NCBI GenBank assembly: GCA_900473795.1
Contig: UCMT01000052.1
Span: 62,001-126,000, forward strand
Source: Hyphomicrobiales bacterium
Lineage (GTDB): Bacteria > Pseudomonadota > Alphaproteobacteria > Rhizobiales > Rhizobiaceae
Direction: 5' to 3'
Length of the DNA stretch: 64,000 nt
Part shown: positions 26,760-36,074 of the stretch, piece after piece
Layout: each line of letters begins with the position of its first letter
Numbering within the stretch: position 1 is the stretch's first letter
The notes under the pieces: generated by a model
Database searches by the model: none
The model's input: only the letters and a program-made list of their open reading frames with translations
What the model was told of the DNA's origin: nothing
Made by a program: the position numbers and the translations under genes

Positions 26760-27046
26760 CGTCCCCTCGCGGAAGAACGCCCCCAAGACCATCAGATGCC
26801 GCCCTTGCTCATCGATGAATTTCTTCATGTCGTAGCTGGGATCTCCGAACCCATTGCGCGAATGTCATTCTGAATCTGTTTGATCCGCTCTTTCAATGGT
26901 ATCGCCTGCCTGGCGCGTTTGACTTCGTTTCGCAGTGCAATCCGCACCGCTTCGGTCTTGTCCGGCACCTTGATGTCCTGTTGGACTTGCTGCGCCAGCG
27001 CGCTCACATCATTGTCGCGAACATAGAGAGACACCAATTCTTTCAC
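26760..27046 (-). pseudogene. VapB-family (PSK-type) antitoxin with shifted C-terminus and no toxin
   Basis: From GTG 27046 the frame gives 73 residues, including SLYVRDNDVSALAQQVQQ, KTEAVRIALRNEVKRA and PLKERIKQIQNDIRAMG. This is the ribbon-helix-helix region and linker of a VapB antitoxin whose partners are PIN-domain toxins. It then ends SEIPATT at 26825. In the next frame the expected ending YDMKKFIDEQG appears at once, so a one-base shift near 26835 seems to have cut the toxin-binding tail. No VapC gene follows; about 130 bases on, the DUF763 region begins. A solitary antitoxin with an altered tail is the other reading. Confidence 0.6.
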
Positions 27047-27071
27047 GATTTTTCGCAAATTGGCCGGCTCT

Positions 27072-27081
27072 AATGTACATT
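27072..27081. promoter_or_regulatory. Palindrome upstream of the antitoxin gene
   Basis: AATGTACATT is a perfect 10-bp palindrome 26 bases upstream of the likely antitoxin start. Antitoxins of this class bind short GTAC/TATA-centred palindromes in their own promoter, so this may be the autoregulatory site. Confidence 0.4.
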
Positions 27082-27115
27082 CAATGCTGCGGCATGGACA
27101 CCACCAGCAGACAAC

Positions 27116-27150
27116 AAAAAACCGGCCGCGGAACGCGCGGCCGGTTTTTT
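27116..27150 (-). terminator. Bidirectional intrinsic terminator after the phasin gene
   Basis: A perfect 15-bp stem has a six-A arm on one side and six-T arm on the other (core ACCGGCCGCG with CGCGGCCGGT) and a 5-base loop. It starts 27 bases after the phasin stop, and also faces the antitoxin side. Confidence 0.85.
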
Positions 27151-27176
27151 CAGAATTTGATTTTTGGCCGAAAACC

Positions 27177-27527
27177 TTACGCGACGGCTGACCTGACGGC
27201 AGCCGTCGCCTTGGCGACCGGTGCTTGGAGTGGCTTGTAAACATCCTTGGCGAGATCGGCATACATTTCGCCGAGCTTCGTGGCTTCGGCGACATAACCT
27301 TCGTAAGCCGACTTCACGTATTTGGTCTGCAGTTCGAAAGCAGCTTCGACGCTCTTGACGGTGCTGATTTTCTCAACGTGAGCAACGCTGTCTCCAAAAG
27401 CCTTCTTGGAATAGTCGGCGGCTTCCGTGGCGATCGCTTGAAAAGCCTTTGTCCACGCTGAATAGCTCTTCAACACCGCATCCAGCGTTTCTTTGCTTGT
27501 CTTATTTGCATCTTCGAAATTGAACAT
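27177..27527 (-). CDS. Phasin-family protein
   Basis: A 116-residue, alanine-rich helical protein of the phasin family (Phasin_2/PhaP-like). FEDANKTSKETLDAVLKSYS near residue 3, SVEAAFELQTKYVKSAYEGY near residue 58 and a C-terminal KATAAVRSAVA tail are typical. Phasins coat polyhydroxybutyrate granules and limit their size, and some are stress-linked. GAGGAG lies seven bases before the ATG at 27527. It is a single-gene transcript ended by a strong terminator. No PHB genes are nearby. Confidence 0.88.
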   Translation of the reverse strand: MFNFEDANKTSKETLDAVLKSYSAWTKAFQAIATEAADYSKKAFGDSVAHVEKISTVKSVEAAFELQTKYVKSAYEGYVAEATKLGEMYADLAKDVYKPLQAPVAKATAAVRSAVA

Positions 27528-28184
27528 CAGGCTGCTCCTCTTTTGACGCCTTACAACGATAGTCACCCTATATGCACTGCACAATAGAGTCAATGTATAC
27601 GTGCAATGCTATAAAGCACTGTTATTGCAATGGCCCGATGAAGATCGGGGATTGTATCGCCTTTTAGAAGAAGAATTAACAGATTAACGAATAAAAGTAT
27701 CACCTTACAAATGAAATTGACATCAATATTACGTATGAGTCAAAAAGAATGAACGCACTTGCAATCCGCGTTTGGCGCTCGACGTGCGGTTTTGCCGTTT
27801 TACCTCGATTGTCCTTGGGGCAATCCTTGAAGGTCATGATCTCCTGGTATTCGGGCTTCTCTTGAAATGAAGATGTAGATCACGAACTCATTGTAGGTCT
27901 GCGGCGAGTGCGGCCGCATGTTTCCCGAAGAGCCGCTCGACGCGGGGATGTCAAGACGTCGACTGCTTTGGCGCAATAAAGGTCGGCTTCTCAATTGCTC
28001 ACCTTGAAACAATTACAACCGCGGACCCTGCAATTTTTCGGGCTGACAGGCTCAGAAATCATATGTCTGGCCAGCGGGACTCGCTTCAACTTAAGGGAGC
28101 ACCCCGAACGCACAAATCGGCCCTTCCGGGGCAAGCCATCCACCCACCGCAGCGGACGGCTTGTTCCGAAGAGGTCCGTGCAAC
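27528..28184. other. Long intergenic region upstream of the phasin gene
   Basis: About 650 bases, noticeably AT-rich at 27600-27740, where the phasin promoter must lie. Open frames at 27800-28272 show no family resemblance or ribosome sites. Nothing further seen. Confidence 0.5.
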
Positions 28185-29702
28185 TCAGTTCTTGACGGTG
28201 TCCTCGAGGAAAAACCGCCCGAGCGGGTTCTGGTCGAAGTTCGCGATATTTTTGCGCGAAACGTTGATGTAGGGGCTGTAGTAGAGATCGATCCAGTGGA
28301 CGTCGTCCTTGGCCATCTTCTGGATATCCACATACATCGCCTCGCGCTTGGCCGGATCGAGTTCCAGGCGGGCGGCAGCCACCAAGTCCTTAACTTTGTC
28401 ATTCTTGTAGCGGGTCATATAGTTCATGTTGGTGTCGTGACCGAGCACGAAGGTCGTCTTTTGGTCGGGGTCCAGAATGTCGTTGGTCCAGTACATCACG
28501 GAGATATCGTAGTCGCCGGCGACCAGCATATCCCAGCTCTGGCTCGGATCGACCTTCTGCAGGTTGACCGTGACGCCAGCCTTCTGAAGCTGCTGCTGCA
28601 GGAGAACAGCGATCTGCTCGTCGACCTCGTTCCCGGCATTGACGATGTAGTTGAGCGACAAATCCGACGCTCCGGCCTCCGCCAGCATCGCCTTGGCCTT
28701 TTCCGGGTCATAGGGGTACTGATAGTTGCCGTCATAGTGGTAGAGAGAGCCCTTCGGGATATAGGAGTATGCGACCTCGCCAAGCCCGAAAGTCACGGTG
28801 TCGACGATCGCCTTCTTGTCGATCGCCATGTCGAGCGCCTGGCGGACTTCCTTCTTGGCGAGCGCACCGTGCTCATGGTTGATCAGAAGATGATCCTCGC
28901 GGGTTGATGTGTCGATGTGAACATCAAGGTTCGGATCCTTCTTCAGCTCCTCCACGCGCGAGAACGGCACGAAGATCGCCGTGTCCAGCTCACCCGCCTG
29001 AACATTCAGCATGCGGGTATTGTCGTCGGGCACGGAGATCCACTCGACACCCTCGAGCTTCACGCGGTCCGCCTGCCAGAAATTCGGGTTCTTTTCGAGG
29101 ATGACGCGGTCACCGCGACGCCATTCCTTGACGGTGAAGGCTCCGGATGATGCGGTCGGTTTTTCGGCGAAAGCTTCCTCGCCTTCAACTTCCAGGGCCT
29201 TCTTCGACAGCACTGAAACGTTCGGCAGCGCCAATGTCGACAGGAACGGGGCGGATGCCGTCTTCTGCTTGACAACGAGCGTGCGGTCGTCGGCGGCTTC
29301 CGCCGTTTCGACGATCTTGTAGCTGTCGCTCCACAGCGAGCCTTCGTTGTCGCGAATGCGCAGCAGGCTGAAGGCGGCGTCTGCGGCGGTGATCTTTGAA
29401 CCGTCGGAGAATTTCGCGTCGCGGATCTTGAACGTATAGGTCAGGCCGTCATCGGACACCGTCCAGCTTTCGGCCAAGCCGGGCTCCAGCTTGGTACCGG
29501 TCTTATCGACGCGGATCAGCACGTCGAAGACATTGGAGAAAACCCAGTTATCGACGTTCTGCGCCGACTTGATCGGGTCGAACGTGGTCGAGTCCTCGCG
29601 GCGGCCGATGGTGAGCACCCCCGCGGCTTCGGCGATGCTTGCTCCGAATGTGACCACGGCAAGCACCGTGGCTATGCTTAAACTCTTCCATCTGCTGTTC
29701 AT
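28185..29702 (-). CDS. Peptide ABC transporter substrate-binding protein (family 5)
   Basis: A 505-residue periplasmic binding protein of the DppA/OppA family. The signal peptide covers about residues 1-27 (ATVLAVVTFGASIAEA). The mature N terminus GVLTIGRREDSTTFDPIKSAQ and the later LEPGLAESWTVSDDGLTYTF are standard family blocks. It is the last gene of the unit pip-dppB-dppC-dppDF-dppA, which is unusual because binding proteins are normally first. The ATG at 29702 is placed six codons after the fused ATPase stop region, preceded by AAAGGGA. The ligand would be a short peptide or, by analogy with the PipR system, an amino-acid-derived plant compound. Confidence 0.9.
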   Translation of the reverse strand: MNSRWKSLSIATVLAVVTFGASIAEAAGVLTIGRREDSTTFDPIKSAQNVDNWVFSNVFDVLIRVDKTGTKLEPGLAESWTVSDDGLTYTFKIRDAKFSDGSKITAADAAFSLLRIRDNEGSLWSDSYKIVETAEAADDRTLVVKQKTASAPFLSTLALPNVSVLSKKALEVEGEEAFAEKPTASSGAFTVKEWRRGDRVILEKNPNFWQADRVKLEGVEWISVPDDNTRMLNVQAGELDTAIFVPFSRVEELKKDPNLDVHIDTSTREDHLLINHEHGALAKKEVRQALDMAIDKKAIVDTVTFGLGEVAYSYIPKGSLYHYDGNYQYPYDPEKAKAMLAEAGASDLSLNYIVNAGNEVDEQIAVLLQQQLQKAGVTVNLQKVDPSQSWDMLVAGDYDISVMYWTNDILDPDQKTTFVLGHDTNMNYMTRYKNDKVKDLVAAARLELDPAKREAMYVDIQKMAKDDVHWIDLYYSPYINVSRKNIANFDQNPLGRFFLEDTVKN

Positions 29703-29722
29703 GGTCACTGTTCCCTTTGTTG

Positions 29723-31447
29723 CTATTGCGTGCTGATGAGTGATCGGAATCGAAGGGCCCGCGGCGTCTTCGACTCGCTGCGCGGCGGCAAATCTCCTTG
29801 TGGCAATGGCTTGTCCGGGTCGATGTCGGGAATGGCGCTAATCAGCGCCGCCGTATAGGCGTGGCGCGGGTTGGCAAACACAACGTTGCAGCGACCTTCC
29901 TCGACGATTTCGCCGCGATGCATAACGACGACCCGGTCGCAGAGATTGCGGACGATGGCGAGATCATGGGCGATGAAGAGCAACGTCAGGTTCATCCGCA
30001 CCTTGAGATCGCGAAACAGCTCGATGATCTGCGACTGGATGGTGACATCGAGGGCAGCGACGCATTCATCGGCGATGATCAGCTTCGGATTGACGGCGAG
30101 CGCTCGCGCGATACCGGCGCGCTGGCACTGCCCGCCGCTCATGCTGCGTGGAAGGCGGGTCGCGAATGAGCGGTCCAGTTCGACAAGATCGAGCAATTCG
30201 CCGATCCTATTCGAAATGCCCACCTGTGACGTGTTGCCTTGCACCGCCAGAACTTCGGCAAGCATGTCGCCGATGGTCAGGCGCGGGTTGAGGGCGTTGT
30301 AGGGATCCTGAAACACCATGGCCGCCTCGGTCCGCAGTTTTGCCAGTGTCAGACGTCTCTGCTGGGCAAGATCAGATCCCTCAAAGCTAATGTGGCCAGA
30401 CGTCAGCGGCGTGAGCCCGAGAATGGCGCGGGCCAGCGTACTCTTGCCGGAACCGCTTTCGCCAACGATGCCGACGGTCTCGCCCGGCATGATCCGCAAG
30501 CTGACACCATTGACGGCGGAGATGTTCATTTTGCCTTTCTTGAAAAGACCCAGACCCGGCGTCGGAAAACGCACCACCAGATCGTCGATTTCCAGTAGGG
30601 GTCGTGCGGTCATTTGCGGCGCAACCTGCGTGACCGCCATCACGCCGCCCTCCTCCGGCATCGACGGATGGCTTTTCAAAAGGCTGGCCGTATAGGCATG
30701 CTGCGGCTCGGCAAGAACGCGGCGCTTGGGACCCTTTTCCAGAAGCTGGCCGTTGCGCAGCACGGCGATGCTGTCGCAGGTCTGGGCGACGATGCCGAGA
30801 TCATGAGTGATCAGGATGATTGACAGACCGCGTTTGTCGCGCAGGTCCAACAGCAGACGCAGGATCTGCGCCTGGATGGTGACGTCGAGCGCCGTGGTCG
30901 GCTCGTCGGCGATCAGGATTTTCGGATTGCAGGACAGAGCTATAGCGATCATGGCACGCTGGCGCATGCCGCCGGAGAGCTCGTGCGGATAACTGTCAAA
31001 TTGCCTCTCGGGATGAGGAAACCCGACCTGGCCGAGGATATCGACCGCAGCAAGCCGTGCCTGGTCGCGGCCAAAGCCCTGATGATAGCGGATACCTTCG
31101 GCGATCTGGTCGCCAATACGCATGACAGGATCCAGATGGCTGGTCGGGTTTTGGAAGATCATGCCGATCTCCACCCCGCGCACTGCGCGCATCACATCTT
31201 CATCGAGCGCCAACAGGTCCCTGCCCCCGAGCAGAACAGAGCCGCCGGTGATGGCGATCGCGGGGGAAGGCAAAAGTTTGACAAGCGCGCGGCAGATCAT
31301 GCTCTTGCCAGAGCCGCTTTCGCCGACCAATCCGAGGATTTCACCCCTGCAGAGGTCGAAGGAGACGGCATCGATAAGCGTACGGGTTTCGCCGTCGATC
31401 GAAACTCTTGCCGTCAGGTCGCGGACGGAAAGAACCGGGCCGGTCAT
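29723..31447 (-). CDS. Fused peptide ABC transporter ATPases (DppD-DppF)
   Basis: A 574-residue protein with two complete oligopeptide-type ATPases in one chain. Domain 1 (about 1-265) has Walker [10 protein letters not shown] near residue 35, signature [15 protein letters not shown] and DEPTTALD. Domain 2 (about 290-555) has Walker [10 protein letters not shown] near residue 330, signature [15 protein letters not shown] and DECVAALD. In most operons these are separate genes. Walker B of domain 2 has DEC rather than DEP, a mild deviation. The ATG overlaps the permease stop as ATGA. It powers import through the two permeases encoded upstream. Confidence 0.92.
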   Translation of the reverse strand: MTGPVLSVRDLTARVSIDGETRTLIDAVSFDLCRGEILGLVGESGSGKSMICRALVKLLPSPAIAITGGSVLLGGRDLLALDEDVMRAVRGVEIGMIFQNPTSHLDPVMRIGDQIAEGIRYHQGFGRDQARLAAVDILGQVGFPHPERQFDSYPHELSGGMRQRAMIAIALSCNPKILIADEPTTALDVTIQAQILRLLLDLRDKRGLSIILITHDLGIVAQTCDSIAVLRNGQLLEKGPKRRVLAEPQHAYTASLLKSHPSMPEEGGVMAVTQVAPQMTARPLLEIDDLVVRFPTPGLGLFKKGKMNISAVNGVSLRIMPGETVGIVGESGSGKSTLARAILGLTPLTSGHISFEGSDLAQQRRLTLAKLRTEAAMVFQDPYNALNPRLTIGDMLAEVLAVQGNTSQVGISNRIGELLDLVELDRSFATRLPRSMSGGQCQRAGIARALAVNPKLIIADECVAALDVTIQSQIIELFRDLKVRMNLTLLFIAHDLAIVRNLCDRVVVMHRGEIVEEGRCNVVFANPRHAYTAALISAIPDIDPDKPLPQGDLPPRSESKTPRALRFRSLISTQ

Positions 31448-32298
31448 TCGTTCACTCCCAGCCATTCGCCAAGACCATCGCCCAGGAGGCTAAAGCCGAA
31501 GGCCAGTACGACGATGGACAGGCCCGGGAACAGCGTGATCCACCAGGCCGTGGTGATGAAGCTCTGGCCCTCGGCCACCATCACACCCCATTCGGCGAGC
31601 GGCGGCTGAACGCCAAGGCCGAGATAGCTGATCGCCGCGCCATTGAGCAGCACAAGCACTGCATCCGACATGGAAAAGACAATGGAGCCGGCAACCGCAT
31701 TCGGCAGGAGGTGGCGGAACATGATGCGAGCGCGGCCAAAACCAAGGCTGACGGCGGCCACCGCATAGTCGCTGCTTTTCAACACCAGCATCTGCGCTCG
31801 GATCAACCGCGCATAGGAGACCCAGCCGACCAGGGCCATGGCGATATAGAAGCTCGACAGTCCCGGTCCGAGGATGGCGATGATCGACAGCATCAGCACA
31901 AGAAAGGGAAAAGCGAGGACTATGTCGACCAGCCGCATGAAGACCGTATCGACAAAGCCGCCGAAGAAGCCCGCAACAGTACCGATGAAGGTACCGATGA
32001 GAAATGGAAAGATGACGCCGATGACGGCGATCTGCAGGTCGACGCGGGTGCCCCAGATGACGCGCGAGAGAATATCCCGGCCAAAATTGTCGGTGCCAAA
32101 GGGATGGTCAAGCGACGGCATGGCGAGACGGACGGCTGCGTCCTGATAGATCGGGTCATAGGGTGCGATCAACGGCGCGGCGAGGGCGACAGCCAGGAAT
32201 AGTCCGAGTATTCCAGCGCCGATCGTCCACGTCATATGCCGGCCGAGGAAACGGCTCCAGGGCACGTTGACGCGGGTGGCCGTAGCAGCTGAGGTCAT
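31444..32298 (-). CDS. Peptide ABC transporter permease, DppC type
   Basis: A 284-residue inner-membrane permease. It has an N-terminal helix (WTIGAGILGLFLAVALAAPL), the block FGTDNFGRDILSRVIWGTRV near residue 92, and the EAA loop with ARIMFRHLLPNAVAGSI near residue 195. About six helices are evident. It overlaps both neighbours by four bases (ATGA), showing tight translational coupling with DppB and the fused ATPase. It forms the transport channel with the DppB protein. Confidence 0.92.
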   Translation of the reverse strand: MTSAATATRVNVPWSRFLGRHMTWTIGAGILGLFLAVALAAPLIAPYDPIYQDAAVRLAMPSLDHPFGTDNFGRDILSRVIWGTRVDLQIAVIGVIFPFLIGTFIGTVAGFFGGFVDTVFMRLVDIVLAFPFLVLMLSIIAILGPGLSSFYIAMALVGWVSYARLIRAQMLVLKSSDYAVAAVSLGFGRARIMFRHLLPNAVAGSIVFSMSDAVLVLLNGAAISYLGLGVQPPLAEWGVMVAEGQSFITTAWWITLFPGLSIVVLAFGFSLLGDGLGEWLGVNE

Positions 32299-33233
32299 AG
32301 CCGGACCCTCGGATCCAGGCTGACCGTGACGATGTCGGCGAAGAAATTGACGAGAACCGTGGCGCAGGCAAAAACCATGGCGACACCCTGCACCACCATG
32401 TAATCGCGCGAGAAGATGGCCCGCACCAACAGTTGCCCCATCCCAGGAAGGGCAAAGACCGTTTCGACGACGACGGTGCCGCCGATGAGCCAGCCGGTAT
32501 TGACGGCCAGCAGATTGACTGTCGGCACCAGCGAGTTTGGCAGGACATGCCGCCAGAAGACGATGTTTTCCGGCATGCCGCGCGCTCGTGCCGCAGTCGC
32601 AAGATCGGATTTCAACGCGACGATCATCGCCGCCCTCAGGCTTCGTGTCAGCACCGCCGAGAGCGACAGCGCGATGGTCAGGCTAGGCAGAGCGAGATGC
32701 GCCAGCTTGTCGCCGATTGTTTCGCCATAACCCGACACCGGAAAGATGCCGAGCCGGACCGAAAACAGGATGATTAGCATTAGCGCCAGCCAGAAGGGCG
32801 GAAAACCGATCCCAAATGTGGAGACGATCCGCACCGCATGATCCGCAAGACGGCCGTTGTTGCGCGCTGCGATCGCAGACATCGGCACTGCGATCAGGAT
32901 AGACAGGAGAACGCTCGTGAGGACCAGGGACAGGGTCGGCTCAATACGGGTGGCGATCAGCTTCAACACGTCGATCTTGTACAGAATCGACTTGCCCATT
33001 TCCCCTTTGCCGAGATTTTCGAGAAAATAGAAATATTGCAGCCACAGCGGCTCGTCGAGGCCGTATTGCGCTCGGATGCGGGCAATTGCCGTCGGCGTAG
33101 AGCGGGTGCCTAGCAGTACGCGAGCCGGATCGCCGGGAATGAGGCGCACCAGAATGAAGGTTATGATGCTGATCCCAAAAAGCACCGGCAGGAACTGCAC
33201 TGGCCGGAACAGGACGAACCTATATCGGTGCAT
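32295..33233 (-). CDS. Peptide ABC transporter permease, DppB type
   Basis: A 312-residue inner-membrane permease. The first helix region VQFLPVLFGISIITFILVRLIPGDP is cited for its core FGISIITFILVRLIPGDP. Further features are the loop RSTPTAIARIRAQYGLDEPL and the EAA region ARGMPENIVFWRHVLPNSLV near residue 200. The ATG at 33233 is preferred to GTG 33245 because AAAGGTG precedes it at a good distance. It lies 55 bases after the iminopeptidase gene in the same direction, so peptide import and proline release appear to share a transcript. Confidence 0.92.
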   Translation of the reverse strand: MHRYRFVLFRPVQFLPVLFGISIITFILVRLIPGDPARVLLGTRSTPTAIARIRAQYGLDEPLWLQYFYFLENLGKGEMGKSILYKIDVLKLIATRIEPTLSLVLTSVLLSILIAVPMSAIAARNNGRLADHAVRIVSTFGIGFPPFWLALMLIILFSVRLGIFPVSGYGETIGDKLAHLALPSLTIALSLSAVLTRSLRAAMIVALKSDLATAARARGMPENIVFWRHVLPNSLVPTVNLLAVNTGWLIGGTVVVETVFALPGMGQLLVRAIFSRDYMVVQGVAMVFACATVLVNFFADIVTVSLDPRVRL

Positions 33234-33287
33234 GCGCGTGCACACCTTTCTGCCACCGGATCTCAGCCGCCATCGGCTTTTGTGTCA

Positions 33288-34181
33288 TCATGATGCCGCC
33301 CCGCGTCGTGACAGGAAATCAAGTAAGGCCGGATAGTAGGCCTGCGGATTCTCGTAGAACGGCATGTGGCTCGCGTTGGCAAACACCGTCAACTCCGCAT
33401 TCGGCAGACCGAGCTTCATGCGAAGCGCGCAGGCCGGCGTTAGTTCGTCGTGTTCGCCACAAGTAATCAGAACCGGGACCGTAATTTTCGGCAGGTCCGG
33501 GACGCGATTCCAGTCCTTCAGGTTGCCGGTGTAGAGAAACTCGTTTGGTCCCTGCATGGTGCCGTAGGGACCCATGTTCCAGTCGTCCAGCGACCGCTTG
33601 ACCGGGGCCGGCCAGATAGAGAGGCGGCAGACGTGCCGGTAGTTGAGGATGGTGATCGCTGCCAGATATTCCGGATGATCGATCGTCCCCTGCGCCTCGT
33701 GCTTCTGCATCATGGCAATCGTTTCGGACCCCAGGGCCGCGCGCAGGCGCTCGAGTTCCTGAACCAGATGCGGTATGTCGGCGACCGTATCTTCGAGGAT
33801 CAGCGTTTTCAGGTTCTCCGGATAGGTCAGCGCATAGTCGATGGCAAGCCAGCCACCCCAGGAATGGCCGAGCATATGCACCTTGCCAAGGTTCAGTGCC
33901 TTGCGCACCGTCTCGGCTTCCTCGACATAACGGCCGATCGTCCAAAGGCCACTATCCGCCGGACGGTCTGATGCGCCAGTGCCGAGTTGATCGAAGGCGA
34001 CGATGCGGTACCCCTCGTCGACGAGGCAGGAATGCGCCTCGCGCAAGTAGTCGCATGGTAGCCCCGGTCCGCCGTTCAGGCAGAACACCACCTCGTCGCC
34101 GGTTCCGAAGGAATATGCGACGACCTTGAAGCCATCAACCTCGACCTCAAAGCGCTCGTCGGGCTTGATCTCCCGCCACAT
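33288..34181 (-). CDS. pip: Proline iminopeptidase (alpha/beta hydrolase), copy 1
   Basis: A 297-residue cytoplasmic S33-family hydrolase that removes N-terminal proline from peptides. The oxyanion-hole motif is NGGPG near residue 36 (HGGPG is usual, so His is replaced by Asn). The nucleophile elbow is GHSWGG near residue 104. The acid is likely the Asp in GEHDELTP near residue 242, and the catalytic His is in ASHMPF near residue 270. It is the first gene of the peptide ABC operon and is divergent from a LuxR solo gene, with 138 bases between. This arrangement is the hallmark of PipR/OryR-type systems, in which the LuxR protein activates pip. Confidence 0.9.
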   Translation of the reverse strand: MWREIKPDERFEVEVDGFKVVAYSFGTGDEVVFCLNGGPGLPCDYLREAHSCLVDEGYRIVAFDQLGTGASDRPADSGLWTIGRYVEEAETVRKALNLGKVHMLGHSWGGWLAIDYALTYPENLKTLILEDTVADIPHLVQELERLRAALGSETIAMMQKHEAQGTIDHPEYLAAITILNYRHVCRLSIWPAPVKRSLDDWNMGPYGTMQGPNEFLYTGNLKDWNRVPDLPKITVPVLITCGEHDELTPACALRMKLGLPNAELTVFANASHMPFYENPQAYYPALLDFLSRRGAAS

Positions 34182-34277
34182 TCCGGTCTCCGAAAAAATC
34201 GCTTGCCCATCTTTTGAGCATGGCTAATTTTTAGCGGAATATCGGTTCTGCGCCAGCTATAAGAAGTGATAGGATCG

Positions 34278-34287
34278 CTGCCGGCAG
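34278..34287. promoter_or_regulatory. Candidate lux-box-like palindrome between pip and luxR
   Basis: CTGCCGGCAG is a perfect 10-bp palindrome 32 bases upstream of the luxR start, in the divergent control region. Lux boxes are usually 18-20 bp with weaker outer arms, so this could be a core. It could instead be chance in GC-rich DNA. Confidence 0.35.
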
Positions 34288-34319
34288 GTTCAATCGCATG
34301 TATGACTTGGAGTTCAGCT

Positions 34320-35099
34320 ATGCTTGACGATATCGGTGAGATCAGACAGCGTTTCTCGGCAGAAGCCACACTTGAGGGCCGCATCGATCAGGTGTTTGAA
34401 GCAATGAAACGGCTGGGATTTGATGCGCTGATCTACGACTATACGCCGGTGCCCTATGATTTGGCCGGCGACTTGATGATCCCGTCGCTGTTGAAGCTCC
34501 GCAACATTTCCAACGACATGCACGAATACTGGTGCGAACGCGGCTATTTCCGCATCGATCCCGTCCAGCAACTTGCGCTGCGCACGACGACGCCCTTCTT
34601 CTGGAACTACGACAGGAATGCCGGCACGCTGATCAATCGCTTCATGAACGAGGAGACGGCCCCGGTGGCGCATTATCTGCGCGAGCGCGACATGTCGTGC
34701 GGCGTGACAGTACCCGTGCACATGCCGCGCGGCGCCTATGCCACCGTGACGGGCCTGCGTCTCGGCGACAAGCGCGATTTCGAACGGGATGCCGGCCATG
34801 TGCTTGCCGATTTTGGCCTGCTCGCCCATGTTTTCCATGAAACCGCCTATCCGGTTTTTGACCGGGACACACGGGCATCGACGAAGATGCGGTTGACCGA
34901 ACGCGAGCGGGAATGCCTGCGCTACTCGGCCGAAGGCCTCTCCGCCAAAGAGATCTCGCGGATCATCGATCGTTCGGTACCAACCGTGGTCATGCACCTC
35001 AATGCAGCGGCGAAGAAACTCGGCGCCAAGAACCGGACCCAAGCCGTGGTGCGCGCCACCCACTATCGCCTGCTCGACGACACATCCTATTACTTATGA
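34320..35099 (+). CDS. LuxR-family solo regulator of the plant-associated (PipR/OryR) type
   Basis: A 259-residue quorum-sensing-type regulator. Residues 20-175 form an autoinducer-binding domain and 192-247 a GerE/LuxR helix-turn-helix (LTERERECLRYSAEGLSAKE). Counting from the invariant Asp80 (TraR Asp70, in RIDPV), the residues at TraR positions 57 and 61 are Met67 and Trp71 rather than Trp and Tyr; Trp95 matches TraR Trp85. Met57/Trp61 is the known signature of LuxR solos of plant-associated bacteria, which respond to plant-derived compounds instead of AHLs. No luxI gene is present. GGAG lies seven bases before ATG 34320. Flanking proline iminopeptidase genes on both sides are its likely targets. 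Confidence 0.9.
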   Translation: MLDDIGEIRQRFSAEATLEGRIDQVFEAMKRLGFDALIYDYTPVPYDLAGDLMIPSLLKLRNISNDMHEYWCERGYFRIDPVQQLALRTTTPFFWNYDRNAGTLINRFMNEETAPVAHYLRERDMSCGVTVPVHMPRGAYATVTGLRLGDKRDFERDAGHVLADFGLLAHVFHETAYPVFDRDTRASTKMRLTERERECLRYSAEGLSAKEISRIIDRSVPTVVMHLNAAAKKLGAKNRTQAVVRATHYRLLDDTSYYL

Positions 35100-35165
35100 T
35101 AGCTGCCGATCCCGGCGCACCCGCATTATGGTTTCCCCATCTTGAGCGAATGGATGGAGAAGAAC

Positions 35166-36074
35166 GTGGCGACGGTGGCTGTTGAGGAAGGTTTCATGCC
35201 ATTTCGCGAAAACCGTACATGGTATCGCGTCAGCGGATCGATCGGTTCTCCCCTGCTGCCGCTGGTGGTCGCCCATGGTGGCCCCGGCTGCACGCATGAT
35301 TATGTCGATTCCTTCAAGGATATCGCAGCCCTCGATGGCCGCCCCGTCATCCATTACGACCAGCTCGGCAATGGCAACTCCACGCGACTTCCGGAGAAAG
35401 GCCCGGACTTTTGGACGGTGTCGCTGTTTCTCGAGGAACTCGACGCGCTTTTGAGCCACCTCGGTATTGCCAGCCGCTATGCCTTCCTCGGGCAGTCCTG
35501 GGGCGGCATGCTCGGCGCGGAACACGCCGTGCGCCAGCCGGAAGGTCTGAAGGCACTCGTGATTGCCAATTCGCCGGCCAATATGCACACGTGGGTGGCC
35601 GAGGCCAACCGCCTGCGCCGCGACCTGCCGCAGGTGGTGCAGGATACACTGCTGAAGCACGAGGAAGCCGGTACCCTGACCGACCCGGACTATCTCGCCG
35701 CCTCTCGGGTGTTCTACGCCCGCCATGTCTGCCGCGTCGTGCCCTGGCCGCCCGAAGTGGCTCGCACCTTTGCGATTATGGATGTGGACAACACCGTCTA
35801 CCGCAACATGAACGGCCCGACCGAATTCCATGTCATCGGCACGATGAAGGACTGGACCATCGAGGATCGCCTGTCACAGATCTCAGCGCCGACTCTGTTG
35901 ATCTCCGGGCGTCATGACGAAGCAACCCCGGAGGTCGTTCGCCCATACGCGGACAATGTTCCCGATTGCCGCTGGGTGGTGTTCGAAGACTCCAGCCATA
36001 TGCCGCATGTCGAGGAAAAAGCCCTTTGCCTTGCGACTGTCTCAGACTTTCTCAAGCTGCATGACGAAAGTTGA
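35166..36074 (+). CDS. pip: Proline iminopeptidase (alpha/beta hydrolase), copy 2
   Basis: A 302-residue S33-family hydrolase. The oxyanion motif [11 protein letters not shown] is near residue 38, the nucleophile elbow GQSWGG near residue 108, the likely acid Asp in SGRHDEATP near residue 252, and the catalytic His in SSHMPH near residue 281. GTG 35166 is chosen because GGAG lies six bases upstream; ATG 35154 and TTG 35142 are in-frame alternatives with poor ribosome sites. It follows the LuxR gene by about 65 bases in the same direction. It differs clearly from copy 1 in sequence and keeps the canonical His of HGGPG, so the two may have different peptide or amide substrates. Confidence 0.88.
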   Translation: MATVAVEEGFMPFRENRTWYRVSGSIGSPLLPLVVAHGGPGCTHDYVDSFKDIAALDGRPVIHYDQLGNGNSTRLPEKGPDFWTVSLFLEELDALLSHLGIASRYAFLGQSWGGMLGAEHAVRQPEGLKALVIANSPANMHTWVAEANRLRRDLPQVVQDTLLKHEEAGTLTDPDYLAASRVFYARHVCRVVPWPPEVARTFAIMDVDNTVYRNMNGPTEFHVIGTMKDWTIEDRLSQISAPTLLISGRHDEATPEVVRPYADNVPDCRWVVFEDSSHMPHVEEKALCLATVSDFLKLHDES

